Positions 16,882 to 25,712 of a stretch of DNA of 64,000 bases are shown piece after piece (positions within the stretch are counted from its first letter, which is position 1; every line of letters begins with the position of its first letter). The notes beneath the pieces are model-generated. The model was not told the origin of the DNA, did no database searches, and saw nothing but the letters and a program-made list of their open reading frames with translations. The DNA is from Naumannella halotolerans (GTDB taxonomy: Bacteria; Actinomycetota; Actinomycetes; Propionibacteriales; Propionibacteriaceae), in the NCBI RefSeq assembly GCF_004364645.1, contig NZ_SOAW01000003.1:62001-126000 (forward strand), in the 5' to 3' direction. The position numbers and the translations under genes are program-made.

Positions 16882-17339
16882 GCACGCCCAGCCAGCGGCT
16901 GGCCGAACTCGGGCTGGAGTTGCCGCCGGTGGTGGCGCCGGTCGCGGCCTACATCCCGTCGACGACCAGCGGCAAGCTCGTCTTCACCTCCGGGCAGTTG
17001 CCGATGGTCGACGGTGCGCTGCCGGTGGCCGGCAAGCTCGGCGCCGAACTGGACGTCGAGACCGGGTACGCCCAGGCACGGGTCTGCGGTCTGAATGCGC
17101 TGGCGGCCCTGGCCGCCGCCGCCGGTGGCCTGGACGCAGTGGAGCGGATCGTGAAGGTGACGATCTTCGTCGCCTCCGCCCCCGACTTCACCGATCATCC
17201 GAAGGTCGGCAACGGCGCCAGTGAGCTCTTCGGCGAGGTGTTCGGCGAGAACGGCCGGCATGCGCGCAGCGCGGTCGGCGTCGCCGCCCTGCCGCTGAAC
17301 GCTCCGGTCGAGGTCGAGGTCATCGGCCAGCTGGCCTGA
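16878..17339 (+). CDS. RidA/YjgF-family protein
   Basis: 153 aa. It has VAAYIPSTTSGKLVFTSGQL near the N-terminus and VERIVKVTIFVASAPDFTDH in the middle, typical of the long RidA subgroup next to crp in actinobacteria. RidA proteins hydrolyse reactive enamine/imine intermediates released by PLP enzymes. The Arg expected to hold the carboxylate is in the HARSAVGVAALP segment. The GTG start at 16878 overlaps DUF4177. A second, different RidA is encoded at 36362. Confidence 0.92.
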   Translation: MSTPSQRLAELGLELPPVVAPVAAYIPSTTSGKLVFTSGQLPMVDGALPVAGKLGAELDVETGYAQARVCGLNALAALAAAAGGLDAVERIVKVTIFVASAPDFTDHPKVGNGASELFGEVFGENGRHARSAVGVAALPLNAPVEVEVIGQLA

Positions 17340-17341
17340 TC

Positions 17342-18121
17342 ATGGTCTCCTCCCGGGACGTGCTGGCGCGGATTCCGCAACCCAGGTTCCCGATCCCCCG
17401 ATCGGCCACCGGGTCGGTGCCACCACAGGCGGCGGCCACGGTGATGGTCGTGCGCCCGGTCGCCGAGGTCGTCCGCGGGCTGCAGGTGTGGTTGATGCAG
17501 CGCCATGCACGGATGGCCTTCGCGCCGAACATGGCGGTCTTCCCCGGGGGGAAGCTGGACCCGATCGATCGTCGGGCGCCGGATCCGCTGCGCGCCTGCG
17601 CGGTACGAGAGCTCGCCGAGGAGACCACCTTGGTCCTCGACCCCGAGCGGCTGATTCCGTGGGCACGCTGGATCACCCCGGCGATCGAACCGCGACGCTA
17701 CGACACCTGGTTCTACCTGGCCGTGGTGCCGTCCGGTACGCATCTGCGTGATGTCTCCGGGGAGGCCGACGACGCGTTCTGGATCACCCCGGCCGAGGCG
17801 CTGGCCCGGTCCGAGGCGAGGACCCTCGCGCTGATGCCGCCGACCCTGGCCGGACTGCTCGAGCTCTCCGACCACGACAGCACCGAGTCGTTGCTGCGGG
17901 CCGCCGCACAGCGGGTGGTCGAACCGATCCGGCCGGTGTTCGTGGCCGACGGCGAGCAGGGCAGGTTGGAGTACCCGCCCGTACCGGCCGATGACCCCGA
18001 GTACGCGGCCCCGCTGAGCACCGAATCCGTGACCGGCGCGGAGCCGCCGACACCGGGCGAAGATCAACACCTCGGCAGTCCGGTTCCGCGGCCGGGCGAT
18101 CCGAGGCGGGTCGGTCCATGA
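17342..18121 (+). CDS. NUDIX hydrolase with a lengthened Nudix box
   Basis: 259 aa. The Nudix motif is split: FPGGKLDPID, an extra stretch of about five residues, then ACAVRELAEETTLVL, where the usual Gly after EE-x is Thr. The metal-binding RELxEE core is intact, so hydrolysis of a nucleoside diphosphate-X or CoA-type substrate is likely. The inserted length is reminiscent of NUDT19-like enzymes. It starts 2 nt after RidA and overlaps the next gene by 4 nt. The C-terminal 50 residues look disordered. Confidence 0.88.
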   Translation: MVSSRDVLARIPQPRFPIPRSATGSVPPQAAATVMVVRPVAEVVRGLQVWLMQRHARMAFAPNMAVFPGGKLDPIDRRAPDPLRACAVRELAEETTLVLDPERLIPWARWITPAIEPRRYDTWFYLAVVPSGTHLRDVSGEADDAFWITPAEALARSEARTLALMPPTLAGLLELSDHDSTESLLRAAAQRVVEPIRPVFVADGEQGRLEYPPVPADDPEYAAPLSTESVTGAEPPTPGEDQHLGSPVPRPGDPRRVGP

Positions 18122-18876
18122 TCGATCTGCTGCTCGCCCCCAACCCGGGACCGATGACCCTGGACGGCACGAACACCTACCTGCTGGGCGATCCGGGCGA
18201 ACCGCGGGTGGTGGTCGACCCCGGCCCGGTCGAGGACGATCATCTCGCGGCCATCCTGGCTGCGGCGCCGGCCGGGATCGCCGAGATCTGGCTGACCCAT
18301 CATCATCTCGACCACCTGGCGGCCGTCCCGGTGCTGGCCGCGGAGACCGGGGCACTGGTGCGGGCCTGGCGCACACCGACGGAGCTCGAGGTCGAGGTGG
18401 ACCGGTTCGCACCACTGGCCGACGACCAGCGGCTGCCCGCGGGTGCCCGGGCGATCCACATCCCCGGCCACACCTCGGATTCGGTCGGCTTCGTCGTCGC
18501 CGATGATCCCGGACCGGTGCTGCTGACCGGTGACATGGTGCTCGGACGGGGGACGACGGTGATCACCCATCCGGACGGCGATGTCGGTGCCTATCTGGCC
18601 TCACTGGACAGGATGCGAGGGCTGGTCGACGGCGAACCCCTGGTGGCGCTGCTGCCCGGGCACGGTCCGCGGCTGGACGATCCGGCAGCGGCGCTCGACC
18701 ACTATCTCCGGCACCGGCAGCAGCGGCTCGATCAGGTACGGGCGGTGCTGGCCGAGGGGGCACAGACCGCCGAGGAGGTGGTCGAGATCGTCTACGCCGA
18801 GGTGGACGCCTCGGTGAAACAGGCGGCGTTGTGGTCGGTACGCGCCCAGCTGGACTACCTGCAGGCCGAGGACTGA
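18118..18876 (+). CDS. Metallo-beta-lactamase-fold hydrolase (LACTB2-like)
   Basis: 252 aa. The zinc motif THHHLDHLAAVPVL is followed by IPGHTSDSVGF and LLTGDMVLGRGTTVI, the arrangement of LACTB2/RNase-Z-like hydrolases; a C-terminal winged-helix-like region follows (about residues 195-250). Related proteins act as ribonucleases or thioester hydrolases; the substrate here is not known. It is the last gene of the DUF4177-RidA-NUDIX-MBL operon, ending 4 nt before the convergent crp stop. Confidence 0.92.
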   Translation: MIDLLLAPNPGPMTLDGTNTYLLGDPGEPRVVVDPGPVEDDHLAAILAAAPAGIAEIWLTHHHLDHLAAVPVLAAETGALVRAWRTPTELEVEVDRFAPLADDQRLPAGARAIHIPGHTSDSVGFVVADDPGPVLLTGDMVLGRGTTVITHPDGDVGAYLASLDRMRGLVDGEPLVALLPGHGPRLDDPAAALDHYLRHRQQRLDQVRAVLAEGAQTAEEVVEIVYAEVDASVKQAALWSVRAQLDYLQAED

Positions 18877-18880
18877 TCGG

Positions 18881-19561
18881 TCAGCGGACGCGACCCTGCA
18901 ACCGCCCCTTGTCCAGGATCACCACGGCCCGCGGCTCCAGCCGCAGCCAGCCGCGGGTGGCGAAATCGGCCAGGGCCTTGTTCACCGTCTCCCGGGAGGC
19001 GCCGACCAGCTGGGCCAGTTCCTCCTGGGTCAACTCGTGGCGGACGACCAGCCGGCCGTCGCGCTCCTCACCGAACCGGTCGGCCAGCTCCAGCAACTGC
19101 TTGGCGACCCGGCCCGGAACATCGGAGAAGACCAGATCGGAGACCACGTCGTTGGCCCGGCGCAGGCGGGAGGCCAGCTGACCCAGCAGCGCCCGCGAGA
19201 CCTCCGGGCGACCGGTCAGCCAGGTGATCAACTCGTCATGTTCGAGGACTCGGATCTCGGAGTCGACGATGGCCGTCGCGGTGGTCGAGCGGGGGCCCGG
19301 ATCGAAGGCGGAGAGTTCGCCGAACATCTGGCCCGGGCCCAGCACCGCCAACAGGTTCTCCCGGCCGGTGCTGCCATGGCGGCCGAGCTTGATCTTGCCG
19401 GACACGATCACGTGCAGTTGGTCGCCGGGGACGCCTTCATGGAAGAGCACCTCACCGCGGGCCAGCTTGACGGTGGTCATGGCCGCTGCCAATGACTCCA
19501 CTGCCTCGTCATCGAGACCTGCGAACAACGGCGCCTGCCGCAAGACGTCGAGATCCACCAT
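18881..19561 (-). CDS. crp: Crp/Fnr-family cAMP-responsive regulator (GlxR-like)
   Basis: 226 aa. The N-terminal cyclic-nucleotide domain carries the phosphate-binding cassette GELSAFDPGPRSTTA. The long C-helix is around residues 125-145, and the winged helix-turn-helix has ELTQEELAQLVGASRETVNK. There is no Fnr cysteine set. This is the global regulator Crp/GlxR of actinobacteria by sequence and by its place between the MBL gene and nth. ATG 19561 has TGGAGG immediately upstream. Confidence 0.95.
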   Translation of the reverse strand: MVDLDVLRQAPLFAGLDDEAVESLAAAMTTVKLARGEVLFHEGVPGDQLHVIVSGKIKLGRHGSTGRENLLAVLGPGQMFGELSAFDPGPRSTTATAIVDSEIRVLEHDELITWLTGRPEVSRALLGQLASRLRRANDVVSDLVFSDVPGRVAKQLLELADRFGEERDGRLVVRHELTQEELAQLVGASRETVNKALADFATRGWLRLEPRAVVILDKGRLQGRVR

Positions 19562-19665
19562 TCCTCCAATGTCATCGATCGGTTTCAGCGTACCGGTTCT
19601 GCACCCGTGGGCCCGGCATTCCCACCCCGGGTCAGGGACGACCGGTACCGCCGGCGAGCGTCGAC

Positions 19666-19671
19666 TAGGCT
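19666..19671 (+). promoter_or_regulatory. Leaderless-type -10 hexamer for nth
   Basis: TAGGCT, 6 nt before GTG 19678. It supports that start over the ATG at 19735. Confidence 0.5.
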
Positions 19672-19677
19672 GTCTCG

Positions 19678-20388
19678 GTGCCTGCAGCAGTCGTACCCAA
19701 GCCCGAGGTCGGGCTGGTACGCCGAGCGCGACGAATGAACCGGATCCTCGCCGAGACCTATCCCGATGCCCATGCCGAACTCGATTTCGGCAATGCCTTC
19801 GAGCTGCTGGTGGCGACCATCCTGTCGGCCCAGTCGACCGACAAACGGGTCAACCTGGTCACCCCGCAGGTGTTCGCCCGTTTCGGCGACCCCGAGGCGA
19901 TGGCCGTTGCCGATCCCGAGGAGCTGGCCGAGCTGATCCGACCGACCGGCTTCTTCCGCAACAAGTCCAGTGCCCTGATCCGGATGTCGCAGGCCCTGGT
20001 CGACGATCATGACGGCCAGGTGCCGGACCGGCTCGCCGAGCTGGTAAAACTGCCCGGCGTCGGACGAAAGACGGCCAATGTGGTCCTCGGCAATGCCTTC
20101 GGGGTGCCCGGAATCACCGTGGACACCCACTTCGGCCGGTTGGTCCGCCGCTTCGGCTGGACCACCCAGACCGACCCGGACAAGGTGGAGGCCGAGGTCG
20201 GCGCCCTGTTCCCCCGCAAGGACTGGACCCAGTTGTCGCACAACGTGATCTGGCACGGGCGGCGGCGTTGTCATGCCCGGCGACCCGCCTGCGGCGCCTG
20301 TCCCGTCAGCAGCCTCTGCCCGTCCCACGGGGAAGGCCCGACCGATCCGGTGATCGCCGCCAAGCTCGTCCGGGAGCCGCGCGGATGA
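19678..20388 (+). CDS. nth: Endonuclease III
   Basis: 236 aa base-excision repair DNA glycosylase/AP lyase for oxidised pyrimidines. It has the helix-hairpin-helix with catalytic Lys ([12 protein letters not shown]), the catalytic Asp in TVDTHFGRL, and a C-terminal 4Fe-4S loop, Cys-x6-Cys-x2-Cys-x5-Cys ([17 protein letters not shown]). GTG 19678 is chosen because of the -10 hexamer just upstream; ATG 19735 would remove only a poorly conserved extension. It is first of a coupled operon with tlpA and the CoA-NUDIX gene. Confidence 0.95.
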   Translation: MPAAVVPKPEVGLVRRARRMNRILAETYPDAHAELDFGNAFELLVATILSAQSTDKRVNLVTPQVFARFGDPEAMAVADPEELAELIRPTGFFRNKSSALIRMSQALVDDHDGQVPDRLAELVKLPGVGRKTANVVLGNAFGVPGITVDTHFGRLVRRFGWTTQTDPDKVEAEVGALFPRKDWTQLSHNVIWHGRRRCHARRPACGACPVSSLCPSHGEGPTDPVIAAKLVREPRG

Positions 20389-21035
20389 GCCGGCGGCTGG
20401 TGGCGCTGCTGCTCGGCCCGGCGCTGGTGATCGCGCTCGTGGTGGGTGTGGTGGTGGCGCTGAACAGGGAGCCGGGCGGCGGTGCGACCGTGCCGTTCTC
20501 GACCGCCGGGGCCCCGACCGGTGACGCCGGCGCGGACCTGGTCGCGGTACGCGAGGCCGCCGGTATCGCCGCCTGCCCCGAGGTCGATGCCGAGGCCACC
20601 GCCCGCGAGGACGGACTCCCGGCGATCGAACTGCAGTGCCTGGACGGCAGCTCGGGGATCACCCTCTCCGGCCTGCGCGGTGAACCCATGATCATCAACC
20701 TCTGGGCGACCTGGTGCGGTCCCTGCCGGGAGGAGGCACCCCATCTGGCGGCGTACGCCGAGGGTCTCGGTGCCGATCCGCCGGTGCAACTGCTCGGGAT
20801 CGACATCGAGGATCCGGACCCGGCCGGTGCATTTCGGTTCGCCGAGGCCAGCAACTGGACCTGGCCGCAACTGGCCGACCCCGAGGGTCGGATCCGTACC
20901 CTCACCGGACCCGCCATCCCGCAGACCCTGTTCGTCGATGCCGACGGCCGGATCGTGCATACCCACTACGGCGCCTTCTCCTCGGTGGAGCAGTTGCAGG
21001 CCACCGCCGAGGAACAGCTGGGGATCGACCGGTGA
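20385..21035 (+). CDS. TlpA-like membrane-anchored thioredoxin-fold protein
   Basis: 216 aa. One N-terminal membrane segment (about residues 5-27), a variable region, then a thioredoxin fold with the redox motif [15 protein letters not shown] and the cis-proline region [14 protein letters not shown]. It acts outside the membrane as a thiol-disulfide oxidoreductase. It corresponds to Rv3673c in M. tuberculosis by order and type. Two further cysteines (in AACPEV and LQCLDG) lie before the fold and may form a structural disulfide. It overlaps nth and the next gene by 4 nt each. Confidence 0.93.
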   Translation: MSRRLVALLLGPALVIALVVGVVVALNREPGGGATVPFSTAGAPTGDAGADLVAVREAAGIAACPEVDAEATAREDGLPAIELQCLDGSSGITLSGLRGEPMIINLWATWCGPCREEAPHLAAYAEGLGADPPVQLLGIDIEDPDPAGAFRFAEASNWTWPQLADPEGRIRTLTGPAIPQTLFVDADGRIVHTHYGAFSSVEQLQATAEEQLGIDR

Positions 21036-21679
21036 GCGCCGATCCGCTCGGCCTGCTGGTCGAGGGGCTGACCGACCCGGGAGCAGCGGTCGACAACACC
21101 CGCTGGCGTTCAGTTCCCCGACAACCCCGGAAGGCGGCCGTCCTGGCCCTGTTCGGGCTGGCCGATCGGGGACCGCAGATCGTCCTCACCGAACGGGCGG
21201 CCGATCTGCGCAGTCATCCCGGACAGGTGTCGCTGCCCGGCGGGGCCGTCGAGCCCGCCGACCCCGACCTGCCGGCGACCGCCCTGCGGGAGGCAGCCGA
21301 AGAGGTCGCGCTGCGCACCGACACGGTGCAGATCCTGGGCGAGCTGCCGCCCGTACCGGTCCCGGTCAGTCACTTCAATGTGACCGCCGTGATCGGTCGT
21401 TGGCAGAATCCGCATGCCCTGCGGGCAGCCGACCCCGCCGAGGTGGCGGCGGTGCATCAGGTGCCGATCGAGGTGCTGGCCGCACCGCAGACCCGGTGCA
21501 CCGCGGTCCATCCGCGTGGGTTCACCTCACCCGGTTTCGTCTTCGGCACCGACTCCGGCCGGGAGGTCTTCGTCTGGGGGCTGACGGCCTTCCTGCTGGA
21601 CGCGCTGCTGCGGCTCGGCGGCTGGGAACAGCCCTGGCAGGTCGAGCGCCGACTGCCGGTGCCGAAGGAACGACTCTGA
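21032..21679 (+). CDS. CoA pyrophosphohydrolase-type NUDIX protein
   Basis: 215 aa from GTG 21032. It shows the motif of the CoA-hydrolysing NUDIX branch (LTERAADLRSHPGQVSLPGG) running into the Nudix box, with TALREAAEEVAL as the REx2EE core. It probably splits CoA or CoA derivatives to 4'-phosphopantetheine and 3',5'-ADP. In M. tuberculosis the next gene in this order is the serine protease marP; here it is absent and glpD follows instead. Confidence 0.92.
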   Translation: MSADPLGLLVEGLTDPGAAVDNTRWRSVPRQPRKAAVLALFGLADRGPQIVLTERAADLRSHPGQVSLPGGAVEPADPDLPATALREAAEEVALRTDTVQILGELPPVPVPVSHFNVTAVIGRWQNPHALRAADPAEVAAVHQVPIEVLAAPQTRCTAVHPRGFTSPGFVFGTDSGREVFVWGLTAFLLDALLRLGGWEQPWQVERRLPVPKERL

Positions 21680-21725
21680 TCCCGGAACCGCGGTCTCGCC
21701 GGGGCCGGGGGGAGGCAGCCGGGAA

Positions 21726-21740
21726 GCGGTGAGACACCGC
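21726..21740 (+). terminator. Small hairpin after the CoA-NUDIX gene
   Basis: GCGGTG-AGA-CACCGC, a 6-bp stem with 3-base loop, about 46 nt after the stop. It may end the nth operon; alone it is modest in strength. Confidence 0.4.
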
Positions 21741-21759
21741 GCCGAGGGCCGGCGCATGT

Positions 21760-21871
21760 GGGGCCCGGCGAATATGGGACCCGGTGCCGGTGGGAGACAA
21801 TGCCGATGGGATCCGGTGCCGGTGGGAGACAATGCCGATGGGAGACAATGCCGATGGGAGACAATGGCAGT
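21760..21871. repeat. 16-bp tandem repeat array upstream of glpD
   Basis: Six contiguous 16-bp units occupy 21776-21871 without gaps. Units 2, 4 and 5 are identical (GGGAGACAATGCCGAT), and unit 6 differs at two bases. Units 1 and 3 are a second type (GGGAYCCGGTGCCGGT). A degenerate seventh unit may lie at 21760-21775. The array ends 37 nt before the first glpD ATG, so it lies in the promoter or leader. Confidence 0.92.
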
Positions 21872-21911
21872 GTCGAACCGCGCCGGTTCCGACACCCGTC
21901 GAAGGAGAATG

Positions 21912-23645
21912 ATGACGACCCGATTGGACGCTCGGCAGCGACGCACTGCCCTGGAGGAGATGTCGGACGCCGAGGGTCTGGACGTACTGATCATCGGCGG
22001 CGGGGTGACCGGCGCCGGGGCCGCCCTGGACGCGGCCACCCGGGGCCTGCGGACCGGCATCGTCGAGATGCAGGACTGGGCTTCGGGTACGTCGTCGCGT
22101 TCGAGCAAACTGGTCCACGGCGGGTTGCGCTACCTCTACAACCTCGACTTCGGCCTGGTCGCCGAGGCGCTGCGGGAGCGCGGACTGCTGCTGGAGACCA
22201 TCGCACCGCACCTGGTGAAGGCCCAGCCCTTCCTCTGGCCGCTGAAGACCCCGGTGATCGAGCGGTCCTACAGCGCGGTCGGGGTGGGGCTCTACGACAC
22301 CTTGTCGATCCTCACCAGCCAAGGGGTCTCGGTGCCGGTGCAGAAGCACTACTCGAAGAAGGAGGCGCTGCGGATCTTCCCCGGGATCAAACCCGACCAA
22401 CTGGTCGGTGCGATCGGGTTCTTCGACGCCCGGGTCGACGATGCCCGACTGGTGATCGACCTGGTCCGCACCGCGGCTCATCACGGCGCGCTGGCTGCCA
22501 GCCGGACCCAAGCGACCTCGATGATCAAGGACGCCGATGGCCGGGTCACCGGGGTCGAGGCGACCGACCTGGAGACCGGTGAGACGTACCGGATCAACGC
22601 CCGCCGGGTGATCAATGCCACCGGTGTCTGGACCGAGGATTCGGAGAAGCTGGCCGAGGTCGACCCGAGTCTGCAGGTGCTGGCCTCGAAGGGCATCCAC
22701 CTGGTCTTCGACCGGGACCGGATCCAGGGCAGCACCGGGCTCTTCCTGCGAACCGAGAAGTCGGTGCTGTTCATCATCCCCTGGCAGCGCTACTGGATCA
22801 TCGGCACCACCGACACCCCGTGGACCGAGGAACGGCGCAATCCGGTGGCCACCAGTGCCGATGTCGACTACGTACTGGAACATGCCAATGCGGTGCTGTC
22901 GGCCGAGCTGACCCGAGACGATGTGATCGGCACCTATGCCGGACTGCGGCCACTGCTGCAACCGGTGAAACAGCGCGAGTCGACCAAGGTCTCCCGCGAA
23001 CACACCGTTGCCGAGGTGGCGCCGGGGCTCACCGCGATCGCCGGCGGGAAGCTGACGACGTACCGCAAGATGGCCCAGGACGTGGTCGACTTCGCACTCG
23101 GTGAGCAGGCCGCCGGGCTGCCGTCGGTGACCGAGAGGACGCCTCTGCTGGGGGCGGTGGACCTGACCTCGGTGACCCGCCGGATGACCCATCTGAGCCG
23201 TCCCTACGGCTGGACCAGCGGTCGCCAGCAGCACCTGTTGGAGCGCTACGGCGATGAGGTGACCGAACTCGTCGAATTGATCGAGCAGAGCCCGGAGCTG
23301 GCGCGGCCGTTGCGTACCGCCCCGGCCTATCTCGCGGTCGAGGTGGTGTTCGCGGTCACCCACGAGGGTGCGCTGCACCTGGAGGACATCCTGCAGCACC
23401 GGGTACGGCTGGACTTCGAGACACCCGATCGCGGAGTCGCTTCGCTGTCCGAGATCGCCGAACTGGTGGCACCGCTGCTGGGCTGGGATGCCGATCGTGT
23501 CCGGGCCGAGATCGACAACTACACCGCCGTCGCGCAGGCGATCACGGCGGCCGCGGCACAGACCGACGACGCCGAGGCGGCCGCGGTGCGCAGCAGCGTC
23601 CCCGAGTTGGTGCCGCTGCAGGACGCGGTGCCGGTGCAGGCCTGA
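21912..23645 (+). CDS. glpD: Glycerol-3-phosphate dehydrogenase, FAD-dependent
   Basis: 577 aa. It oxidises sn-glycerol 3-phosphate to dihydroxyacetone phosphate and passes electrons to the quinone pool at the membrane. The FAD site is DVLIIGGGVTGAGAALDAA, followed by SSRSSKLVHGGLRYL, the hallmark of GlpD; the C-terminal accessory domain starts near residue 400. The start lies behind GAAGGAG; two adjacent ATGs (21909, 21912) are possible and the second is better spaced. No glpF, glpK or GlpR-like gene is adjacent. Confidence 0.96.
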   Translation: MTTRLDARQRRTALEEMSDAEGLDVLIIGGGVTGAGAALDAATRGLRTGIVEMQDWASGTSSRSSKLVHGGLRYLYNLDFGLVAEALRERGLLLETIAPHLVKAQPFLWPLKTPVIERSYSAVGVGLYDTLSILTSQGVSVPVQKHYSKKEALRIFPGIKPDQLVGAIGFFDARVDDARLVIDLVRTAAHHGALAASRTQATSMIKDADGRVTGVEATDLETGETYRINARRVINATGVWTEDSEKLAEVDPSLQVLASKGIHLVFDRDRIQGSTGLFLRTEKSVLFIIPWQRYWIIGTTDTPWTEERRNPVATSADVDYVLEHANAVLSAELTRDDVIGTYAGLRPLLQPVKQRESTKVSREHTVAEVAPGLTAIAGGKLTTYRKMAQDVVDFALGEQAAGLPSVTERTPLLGAVDLTSVTRRMTHLSRPYGWTSGRQQHLLERYGDEVTELVELIEQSPELARPLRTAPAYLAVEVVFAVTHEGALHLEDILQHRVRLDFETPDRGVASLSEIAELVAPLLGWDADRVRAEIDNYTAVAQAITAAAAQTDDAEAAAVRSSVPELVPLQDAVPVQA

Positions 23646-23675
23646 GTCCTCGGACCGCTCCTGAGTCCTCGGCGA
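23643..23675. repeat. Short direct repeat around the glpD stop codon
   Basis: CCTGAGTCCTCGG occurs at 23641-23653 and again at 23660-23672. The first copy contains the glpD TGA. It looks like a small local duplication with no evident function. Confidence 0.6.
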
Positions 23676-23697
23676 CCCGAGGGCCCGGCGCAAATGA

Positions 23698-23730
23698 CTG
23701 CGGCCGTACCCCGATGGGGTACGGCCGCAG
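23698..23730. terminator. Bidirectional hairpin terminator between glpD and the holin-like gene
   Basis: A perfect 15-bp stem (CTGCGGCCGTACCCC and complement) with a 3-base GAT loop, placed between two convergent genes. Confidence 0.85.
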
Positions 23731-23758
23731 CATGTTCGTCCAGGGTCGACCTGTCCGG

Positions 23759-24295
23759 TCAGCGATGCAGATCGTCGTCGAAGTGCTGGGTCGACAACTC
23801 ATGGGTCTTGGCATCGGCGACCCCACGGGAGATCGCATGCTGGACCGAGGTCGATGCCTGCTTCGCCGCCGAGATCGTGCGCTCCGGCGCCTTCACCTTC
23901 TTGATCGCACTGAGACCGATCAACGCCAGGATCACGGTGATGATCAACAGCACACCGGCGATGATGAAGAAACCGGCCGATACCTTTCCGACGCCGGCAC
24001 CGAGCAGCCGGGCGATGCCGTAGGCACCACCGGTGAAGATCATCGCCAACATGCAGATGGCGGTGAAAGCGGCACCGGCGAACAGCCCGACGCCGATCCC
24101 GCCGTGCTTGGCGATCTCCTTGAATTCGATCTGCCCCAGCGCGGCGACATCCTTGCCCAGGGTCTTGGCCTCATTGGCCGCGCTGGACAAGACGGCGCCC
24201 AGTCCTCGCTCGGGCAGCGGTGTCGGACCGGAGTGCAAGGACGAAGTCCCGTTGCTCTGGCCCACGGGGTCCTGACGCGGCGCGCCTTCACTCAT
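23759..24295 (-). CDS. Actinobacterial holin-X-like (phage holin family) membrane protein
   Basis: 178 aa from ATG 24295, which has GGAGGAG upstream. A polar N-terminal third is followed by a helix (LSSAANEAKTLGKDVAALGQ) and two hydrophobic segments (about residues 70-95 and 102-128), then a basic amphipathic tail. This is the layout of the chromosomal Holin-X family, which is widespread in actinobacteria outside prophages. No phage genes are nearby, so a lysis function is unlikely. The role is unknown. Confidence 0.85.
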   Translation of the reverse strand: MSEGAPRQDPVGQSNGTSSLHSGPTPLPERGLGAVLSSAANEAKTLGKDVAALGQIEFKEIAKHGGIGVGLFAGAAFTAICMLAMIFTGGAYGIARLLGAGVGKVSAGFFIIAGVLLIITVILALIGLSAIKKVKAPERTISAAKQASTSVQHAISRGVADAKTHELSTQHFDDDLHR

Positions 24296-24331
24296 CACGA
24301 AGCTCCTCCGGGGTTGGCTCGTTTGTCGAAA

Positions 24332-24337
24332 GCCTAA
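24332..24337 (-). promoter_or_regulatory. Candidate -10 hexamer for the holin-like gene
   Basis: TAGGCT on the minus strand, about 36 nt before ATG 24295, upstream of its Shine-Dalgarno sequence. Confidence 0.4.
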
Positions 24338-24440
24338 CGCCTTCAAGCACCCACATGTGTCGGCACCCCTGAGAGGTTGCCGGTCAGTTGGCCGATGCTG
24401 CCGCCTCGATCCGCTCCCGACCCGCCGACCCGCGCCCGCC

Positions 24441-25655
24441 TCATCGGGCAGCCAGATGTGCGGTGAGCACAGCGGTCAGCGCATCGACACCGGCCCAGCA
24501 GTCCTCGGCGCTCGCCCACTCCGCAGGGGCATGGGAGACACCACTCGGATTGCGGACGAAGATCATCGCCGTCGGGACATACTCGCTGAGGACGCCGGCA
24601 TCATGACCGGCGCCGGTCGGCAATACCGGTACGGTGCCGAAACCCGGCGCCAGCGCATCGGCCAGTCCTTCGCGTACCGCCGGATCGAAGTGCACGGTCG
24701 GCAGCCAGGAGTCCTCCACCAGCCGAGAGCTGCACCCGTTCTCGGCCGCCCGGGCGGCGGCCAGTTCGGTGATCTCGTGCACCAGCCGACGGGTGAGCAG
24801 GTCTTCCTCGGCGCGGGCATCGAGGAAGACCTCGACCCGGCTGGCGATCACATTGGTCCCACCGGGTACGGCCCGTACCCGACCGACGGTGGCACGCGAA
24901 CCGGGATGGGCCATCGCCACGGCCGGGATCGCGGCGACGGTCGCGGCGGCGGCGACCATCGGATCCCGCCGGTCCTGCATCCGGGTGGCCCCGGCGTGAT
25001 TGCCCTCGCCGTCGAAGACCACCCGCCAGCGACCGTGGCCCAGGATGTTGGAGGCCAGGCCGACGGGGGAGTCGAGCTCGACCAGCCCTCGTCCCTGCTC
25101 GACATGGAGTTCGACGAACAGGCCGATCCGGGACAGGGCGCCCGGATCGCGGCCGGCCCGCTCGGGTGCGAGCCCGGCTCGGTCGAGGGTCTCGGCCAGG
25201 CTGAATCCGTCGCGGTCGCGCAGGCCCAGGGCCCGCTCGGCCGGGAGGGCGCCGCTGAGCAGCTTGGATCCCAGGCAGGCCACCGAGAACCGGGAACCCT
25301 CCTCCTCGGCCATGGCCACCACCGCCAACGGCCGCCGAGGGACGAATCCGGTCGACCTCAGCCGACCGACCGCCTCCAGTGCACTGACCACGCCCAGCGG
25401 GCCGTCGAAGGCACCGCCACCGGGCACCGAATCCAGATGGGAGCCGGTGACCACACTGTCGGGTCCGGGTTCGCCCCACCAGGCCCAGATGTTGGCATTG
25501 ACGTCGACCTCGGTCTGCAGTCCCAGCTCCTGCGCCCGGCCGACGAACCATTCTCGCAGCGCCCGGTCGGCCGGATCGAGCAGATGCCGCGACCAGCCAC
25601 CGAGTTCCCGGTCGCGGCCGATGTCGGCGATCTCGGCCAAGGGCTGGAAGGTCAT
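24441..25655 (-). CDS. M20-family amidohydrolase (N-carbamoyl-L-amino-acid hydrolase/allantoate amidohydrolase type)
   Basis: 404 aa. The di-metal core is visible: TGSHLDSVPGGGAFDGPLG (His/Asp ligands), then AEEEGSRFSVACLGSK (catalytic and metal Glu), a lid-domain HVEQGRGL, and the C-terminal GAGHDAGVL with metal His. This subgroup cleaves ureido or carbamoyl groups from amino acids or ureides, releasing ammonia and CO2. It is the last gene of the transporter/flavin-reductase operon, suggesting a hydrolytic step after uptake. An amino-acid-amidase role is the alternative. Confidence 0.9.
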   Translation of the reverse strand: MTFQPLAEIADIGRDRELGGWSRHLLDPADRALREWFVGRAQELGLQTEVDVNANIWAWWGEPGPDSVVTGSHLDSVPGGGAFDGPLGVVSALEAVGRLRSTGFVPRRPLAVVAMAEEEGSRFSVACLGSKLLSGALPAERALGLRDRDGFSLAETLDRAGLAPERAGRDPGALSRIGLFVELHVEQGRGLVELDSPVGLASNILGHGRWRVVFDGEGNHAGATRMQDRRDPMVAAAATVAAIPAVAMAHPGSRATVGRVRAVPGGTNVIASRVEVFLDARAEEDLLTRRLVHEITELAAARAAENGCSSRLVEDSWLPTVHFDPAVREGLADALAPGFGTVPVLPTGAGHDAGVLSEYVPTAMIFVRNPSGVSHAPAEWASAEDCWAGVDALTAVLTAHLAAR

Positions 25656-25712
25656 TGCCGACAGCCCGGTCGGCGCAGCCGAAGATCGGCCCGGTTGGCG
25701 TCGCGCCGAGGC

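Noticed and set aside
21760-21871. CRISPR array
   Set aside because: The 16-bp units are contiguous with no spacers, and no cas genes are present.
21522-23693. 723-codon minus-strand open frame opposite glpD
   Set aside because: The glpD frame has complete family motifs and a ribosome binding site. The antisense frame is a composition artefact that even runs through the tandem repeats.
23759-24295. Prophage remnant suggested by a holin-family protein
   Set aside because: No other phage gene lies nearby and this holin-X family is a common chromosomal membrane protein in actinobacteria.
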